DNA of 64,000 bases from Bacillus solimangrovi. Lineage in GTDB: Bacteria > Bacillota > Bacilli > Bacillales > Bacillaceae_N. A program made the position numbers and the translations under genes. The notes under the pieces were generated by a model, which was not told the DNA's origin, did no database searches, and was given only the letters and a program-made list of their open reading frames with translations. The stretch covers positions 1-64,000 of the forward strand of contig NZ_MJEH01000055.1 in NCBI RefSeq assembly GCF_001742425.1. Direction: 5' to 3'. Position 1 is the first letter of the stretch. Each line of letters starts with the position of its first letter. Of the stretch, positions 60,546-64,000 are shown one piece after another.

Positions 60546-61154
60546 ATGAAGCTATCAGCTCAACAACTACATACTTTACTAGAATTACAAGCTATACGTA
60601 ACATAAGTCAACCCTCTATCCAAGGAAATACTAATCAAGTTAGTTCTCTCTTCTCAACATTATTACATGAACAAGTTTCATTACTAACAAGCCATACACA
60701 AACACGAACGCCATTGTTACAAAACAACTCTCTACAGTTAGGACAGGTAAAGAACTTACAACTGTCTCTATCTAATAGACAGAGCTTTGATGATTACATT
60801 GAACAAGCAGCTAAGAAATACAATATTGATTCAAACCTCATTCGTTCTGTTATTAAACATGAATCAAACTTTAATCCAAATGCAAAATCACATGCTGGTG
60901 CTGTCGGATTAATGCAACTAATGCCGCAAACAGCTAAACAGCTTGGAGTTCAAAATATTTATGACCCGAAGGAAAATATCGATGGCGGTACGAAATATTT
61001 ACGAGAGATGATCGATCGTTATGATGGTGACCTTTCTCTTGCCTTAGCTGCTTATAATGCTGGACCAGGCAATGTTGATAAGTATAACGGTATTCCTCCA
61101 TTTAAGGAAACCGAACAATATGTTCGTAAAGTTAGCTCAACTTATTTCACATAA
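60546..61154 (+). CDS. yjbJ: Lytic transglycosylase, SLT domain
   Basis: 202 aa, ATG with GAAAGGAAGGAAAGTAG. After a polar ~80-residue segment comes an SLT domain: [80 protein letters not shown]. The catalytic Glu is in KHESNF. It cleaves the MurNAc-GlcNAc bond of peptidoglycan. No clear signal peptide is visible (the start is amphipathic), as in B. subtilis YjbJ (CwlQ), whose export route is unclear. Confidence 0.93.
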   Translation: MKLSAQQLHTLLELQAIRNISQPSIQGNTNQVSSLFSTLLHEQVSLLTSHTQTRTPLLQNNSLQLGQVKNLQLSLSNRQSFDDYIEQAAKKYNIDSNLIRSVIKHESNFNPNAKSHAGAVGLMQLMPQTAKQLGVQNIYDPKENIDGGTKYLREMIDRYDGDLSLALAAYNAGPGNVDKYNGIPPFKETEQYVRKVSSTYFT

Positions 61155-61744
61155 AAATACCCTTATCAAAAAATTGTTTCGTTCAATCTGTTTAGATTAT
61201 TAGTTAATCCAATCCATTAACAAATGATGAAACGCCTGTATCTCTCGCAGGCGTTTTTCATTTTTATAAAACAAACTTTATTACATAGGTCCATACATCT
61301 AGCACTTTTCATATAGTGGTTTATTCAAACGAATATTGTCTACATGTTCATAACAATTGCACTAAAATTAACACATGCACGTTTCATTGTGAATAAACGT
61401 ACAATCAGAACATTTGCCGTTATAACGTACCATTGATACAATTTGTATATGAACAACCTAAATATTGCTTCTCTTAACGACCATGTATATCTATAAGACT
61501 ACTTGTCTCCAGCTCAAATCATACCTTTATCCCGCTTATCATGGCATGTCTTACCAACGATAAGCAAAATAACAAACGTTGTGTCAGGTCATGCTAAGAA
61601 GAAGCCACACTGCTTGCAAAAATAGTTAAATTAAAGCTATGCTTATATTTTGAAAGTAACAGACAGTTCACTATATCGTTTCATCCATCCATAATTACTT
61701 TCTATTATAAAAATGAAAAACATCATTAAGAGGGGTCAACAAAT
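61155..61744. other. Long intergenic region upstream of yjbI-spxH
   Basis: About 590 bases. It holds the yjbJ terminator at 61229 and the promoter of the yjbI-spxH pair. A short inverted repeat (GCTTATC near 61531 and GATAAGC near 61559) is visible. I see no ORF with a ribosome binding site. Confidence 0.45.
61229..61265 (+). terminator. Terminator of yjbJ
   Basis: An 8-bp perfect stem (61231-61238 with 61248-61255) is followed by a run of T. Confidence 0.8.
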
Positions 61745-62155
61745 ATGAATGAAAAGCATCAAACACCTTATGAAGCAATTGGTGGAGACGCCGTTATTAC
61801 TAAGCTCGTTACTACCTTCTATAATAAAGTTGGGAAGCACCCTGATCTTACTCCGATCTTTCCAGATGATTTGACAGAAACGATTCGGAAACAACGACAG
61901 TTCCTTACTCAATATCTCGGAGGACCGCAACTCTATACAGAAGAACATGGACACCCGATGATGAGAGCTCGCCACATGCAATTTCCAATTACTCCGAAAC
62001 GAGGTCGGGCATGGTTAGCTTGTATGAGTGAAGCGATGGATGAAATTGGTTTAGAAGGTCCTTTACGAGAAGCCATTTATGAGAGACTAGTGCTAACTGC
62101 ACAACATATGGTTAATACACCGGATGAACCGCAAGAGAAAGGAGAATCCGTGTGA
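61745..62155 (+). CDS. yjbI: Truncated hemoglobin, group II
   Basis: 136 aa, ATG with AAGAGGGGTCAACAAAT. The 2/2 globin pattern is TPYEAIGGDAVITKLVTTFY, IFPDDLTETIRKQRQFLTQYLGG (with Tyr at B10 region FYN), the proximal His in GHPMMRARHMQFPITP, and MVNTPDE at the end. Group II markers (Trp in the C-terminal half, WLACM) are present. It binds O2 or NO and may act in peroxide or NO defence. The stop codon overlaps the next gene by four bases, so it is translationally coupled to spxH. Confidence 0.94.
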   Translation: MNEKHQTPYEAIGGDAVITKLVTTFYNKVGKHPDLTPIFPDDLTETIRKQRQFLTQYLGGPQLYTEEHGHPMMRARHMQFPITPKRGRAWLACMSEAMDEIGLEGPLREAIYERLVLTAQHMVNTPDEPQEKGESV

Positions 62156-63036
62156 TTTGTCATTCCGCTGAGAACAATATTGGTTCGAAGCAATCGGTAA
62201 AGTGCAAAAGGCCTGTTGAAATATATGTGTTTATTGATCCACTTTGTGCAGAAGCCTGGGCATTAGAACCAATATTAAAAAAATTGTATTTACATTACAA
62301 TGATGTCTTTACAATACGTCACGTCATTACTAGTAAGCTCCAACGATTAAATCTTGCTAAAGGCAATAAACCATCTAATATCGCAGCTGTCTGGGAACAT
62401 ACAGCAAGTCGTTCAGGCATGTCATGTGACGGTGATTTATGGTTTGAAGATCCGATTGCAACTCCATATGCAGCTTCAATTGGTATTAAAGCTGCAGAAC
62501 TTCAAGGGAAACATGCAGGTGTTCGTTTCCTTCGCAAAATGCAAGAGACGATGTTTTTGAAAAAACAAAACGTCTCAAAAGAAGAGGTTTTAATTAAGAT
62601 AGCTGAGAAAGCTGGACTAGATATACATGAATTCCAGAAAGATCTTCATTCTGAAGGAGCTGTCAAAGCGTTTCAATGCGATCTAAAAATTAGTGGAGAG
62701 ATGGAGATCGACAGGAGTCCCTCTCTTGTTTTCTTTAATAACGAAAACATTGATTCTGAAGGTCTGAAGGTTACTGGACAATATGAATACGAAGTTTATG
62801 AACAAATCTTAAAGGATATTTTCCAACGAGACATCCAACCAAAACCGCTCCCTAAAATAGAACAATTTTTATCACATTACTCATTCGTAGCGGCAAAGGA
62901 AATTGAAGTCGTATATAACATGACTTGCAAAGAAGTGGAAACAATGATGAGAAAGCTCGCACTCAAAGGCGAGGTGAAATGCGTTCCAGTAAAATACGGA
63001 ACCTTTTGGCGCTATATTGGTAAAAAAAATACATGA
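62152..63036 (+). CDS. spxH: ClpXP adaptor protein SpxH
   Basis: 294 aa from GTG with AAAGGAGAATCC; the start overlaps the yjbI stop (GTGA). DsbA-like thioredoxin fold with PVEIYVFIDPLCAEAWALEPILKKL near the N terminus and SGMSCDGDLWFEDPIATPY, KAAELQGKHAGVRFLRKMQE, LDIHEFQKDLHSEGAVKAFQCDLK and SPSLVFFN as family landmarks. SpxH (YjbH) binds the stress regulator Spx and delivers it to ClpXP for proteolysis. The active-site motif reads CAEA where I recall two Cys in B. subtilis (CPEC); the resolving Cys is missing. Thiol redox control may thus differ. Confidence 0.95.
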   Translation: MICHSAENNIGSKQSVKCKRPVEIYVFIDPLCAEAWALEPILKKLYLHYNDVFTIRHVITSKLQRLNLAKGNKPSNIAAVWEHTASRSGMSCDGDLWFEDPIATPYAASIGIKAAELQGKHAGVRFLRKMQETMFLKKQNVSKEEVLIKIAEKAGLDIHEFQKDLHSEGAVKAFQCDLKISGEMEIDRSPSLVFFNNENIDSEGLKVTGQYEYEVYEQILKDIFQRDIQPKPLPKIEQFLSHYSFVAAKEIEVVYNMTCKEVETMMRKLALKGEVKCVPVKYGTFWRYIGKKNT

Positions 63037-63100
63037 ACGAAAAATTATCACAAAGCACCTAGCTTACAAATTAAATTTAAACATTGAAACATGTCATGAG

Positions 63101-63137
63101 AAGAGGCTGAATATCAGACGATATTCAGCCTCTTTCA
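63101..63137 (+). terminator. Terminator of the yjbI-spxH pair
   Basis: A 15-bp perfect stem (63101-63115 with 63120-63134) with a 4-base loop is followed by TTC. Confidence 0.85.
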
Positions 63138-63560
63138 GTCAAAACTAGTATGTGTAATGATACTGATTATCTCTTTTCCCTTATGTATTCCAACTATCTG
63201 ATAATTTGTAATCACAATATGCACATATATAGAAAAGGAACCGATCCTCAATGGAATCAGTCCCTTTTCACACGTCTTCATTCGACAGGGGGGTGGGAGA
63301 AAGTTTCACGGTCAAACAAAGGGGTTATGTTTGCTTGTGATTAACTTTACAATGTAAATATACCAGCTTTTTAGAGGTCTGACAATTAGATTGTTAACCA
63401 TTTCACAAAAATGTCACTAACCCTTACATTCTTTTAAGATCATTCGTTTCAATATTGATTTGAATGCGCTATCAACGTTATTATTACTATTTTATGTATC
63501 AAAACTAGTTGTCATATCTTACTCTCCCATTTCTATAATTAGGAATGAGGAGGAATTTAT
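63138..63560. other. Intergenic region without a supported gene
   Basis: AT-rich, with one short imperfect hairpin near 63225-63260 and one open frame lacking a ribosome binding site, which I rejected. Nothing else is recognised. Confidence 0.45.
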
Positions 63561-63764
63561 ATGAACAATAGATGGTTTTTATTTATAATACTTGTAATAG
63601 CAAACATAGGGGCATTTTACTACTATTTACTTGGATTAATGCGACTTGAACCCCTCTTTCTGGCTGCTATCATTCAATTCACCGTTGTTCTAGTTAGCCT
63701 ATTCATTTGGAATAAACGTAATACGTTTCGTGGGATACGAACGAAACGTAATAACAATCAGTGA
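63561..63764 (+). CDS. Small two-helix membrane protein
   Basis: 67 aa, ATG with GAATGAGGAGGAATTTAT, an excellent site. Two hydrophobic helices (WFLFIILVIANIGAFYYYLLG and LFLAAIIQFTVVLVSLFIW) form a hairpin, followed by a basic tail (NKRNTFRGIRTKRNNNQ). No family is recognised. A terminator overlaps the stop region, indicating a real single-gene unit. Confidence 0.75.
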   Translation: MNNRWFLFIILVIANIGAFYYYLLGLMRLEPLFLAAIIQFTVVLVSLFIWNKRNTFRGIRTKRNNNQ

Positions 63765-63796
63765 GGGAATAGAAAACCCTCACTGATTGAATTATT
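63756..63796. terminator. Bidirectional terminator between the small membrane protein and pepF
   Basis: A 12-bp perfect stem (63756-63767 with 63778-63789) overlaps the stop codon of the upstream gene, with T-rich sequence on the right. Confidence 0.78.
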
Positions 63797-63797
63797 T

Positions 63798-64000
63798 TTA
63801 TGCTTGCTCAAGCAATTCTTCAAGTTCAGATAACTTCGCCTCAAAAACTTGTAAAGCTTGCTCAATCGGTTGTTTAGTTGTCATATCTACACCTGCATGT
63901 TTTAATACCTCAATTGGATAATCAGAGCTTCCTGCTTTCAAGAAGTCTACGTAACGATTAACAGCTACTTCACCTTCATCTAGAATTTGCTGAGAAAGAG
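63798..64000 (-). CDS. pepF: Oligoendopeptidase F, C-terminal part (start outside window)
   Basis: Only the last ~67 codons are inside the window. They read LSQQILDEGEVAVNRYVDFL, then KAGSSDYPIEVLKHAGVDMT and an acidic helix ending EELLEQA. KAGSSDYPIEVLK-AGVDM is the conserved C-terminal block of M3-family PepF. In B. subtilis pepF (yjbG) is next to yjbH (spxH), and the neighbours here match. PepF degrades 7-17-residue peptides in the cytoplasm. The HExxH motif lies outside the window. Confidence 0.9.
   Translation of the reverse strand, partial: LSQQILDEGEVAVNRYVDFLKAGSSDYPIEVLKHAGVDMTTKQPIEQALQVFEAKLSELEELLEQA

Noticed and set aside
63150-63344. Plus-strand ORF of 64 aa
   Set aside because: No ribosome binding site, no recognisable features, and it follows directly after the spxH terminator.
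1-64000. CRISPR arrays, tRNA or rRNA genes, intact insertion sequences, prophage
   Set aside because: Reading both strands, I saw no regular spaced repeats, no cloverleaf with CCA-type end, no rRNA signature, and no transposase or phage structural gene.

Overview
The window is a low-GC chromosome segment from an endospore-forming member of the Bacillaceae. Strong AGGAGG-type ribosome binding sites, frequent TTG/GTG starts, spore-coat genes with sigma-K-like promoters, and many Bacillus-type proteins (YjbM, SpxH, PrpE, YetF, YjcG) support this. I see no rRNA, tRNA, CRISPR array, intact IS element or prophage. Genus and species cannot be fixed from what is visible.

Layout. 1-5.5 kb: end of an FAD amino-acid oxidase, a secreted LysM-anchored nucleotidase, methionine aminopeptidase and a two-domain YtkA-like lipoprotein. 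5.6-8.5 kb: small unknown genes, then a compact spore-surface locus. It holds an endospore-appendage (Ena, DUF3992-like) subunit, a divergent gene in which an Ena-like module sits inside a coat-type protein, and a tiny basic protein ending in a GCGCGG motif. 8.7-16 kb: Fur-box flavodoxin, a lipoprotein/VanW pair, a probable coat protein with a Met/Asn repeat and Gly/Phe tail, Tag glycosylase, threonine aldolase, and a TetR regulator divergent from an unknown gene. 16.2-22.7 kb: a candidate small RNA and an efflux operon (membrane fusion protein, RND pump, TolC-like protein, small lipoprotein). 22.8-38.5 kb: metabolic, transport and membrane genes, including a chemoreceptor behind a cyclic-di-GMP riboswitch, RF3, and a tandem pair of unknown membrane proteins.

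38.6-64 kb: much of this follows the B. subtilis yjb-yjc order as I remember it, read backwards: yjcH-yjcG, a coat block, yjcA, cotO, fabI, yjbQ, prpE, yjbO, nadK, yjbM, yjbL, yjbK, yjbJ, yjbI, spxH and pepF. In B. subtilis the crust genes cotVWXYZ lie between cotO and yjcA. Here I see none of them, and beyond yjcA lies a set of mostly unrecognised genes. One is a paralogue of the Ena-fusion protein and another is a second GCGCG-tailed small protein.

The most interesting theme is therefore a two-locus spore-surface system (6.6-8.5 kb and 44.4-48.1 kb) built from shared parts: Ena modules, a 'KVYDW' coat module and GCGCG mini-proteins. Several genes carry AC-N16/17-CATANNNTA promoters, as expected of late mother-cell (sigma-K) expression. 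Other readable control sites are a Fur box (flavodoxin), a FapR box (fabI), a -24/-12 promoter with a distant palindrome (rocD), paired operators (TetR locus) and many intrinsic terminators.
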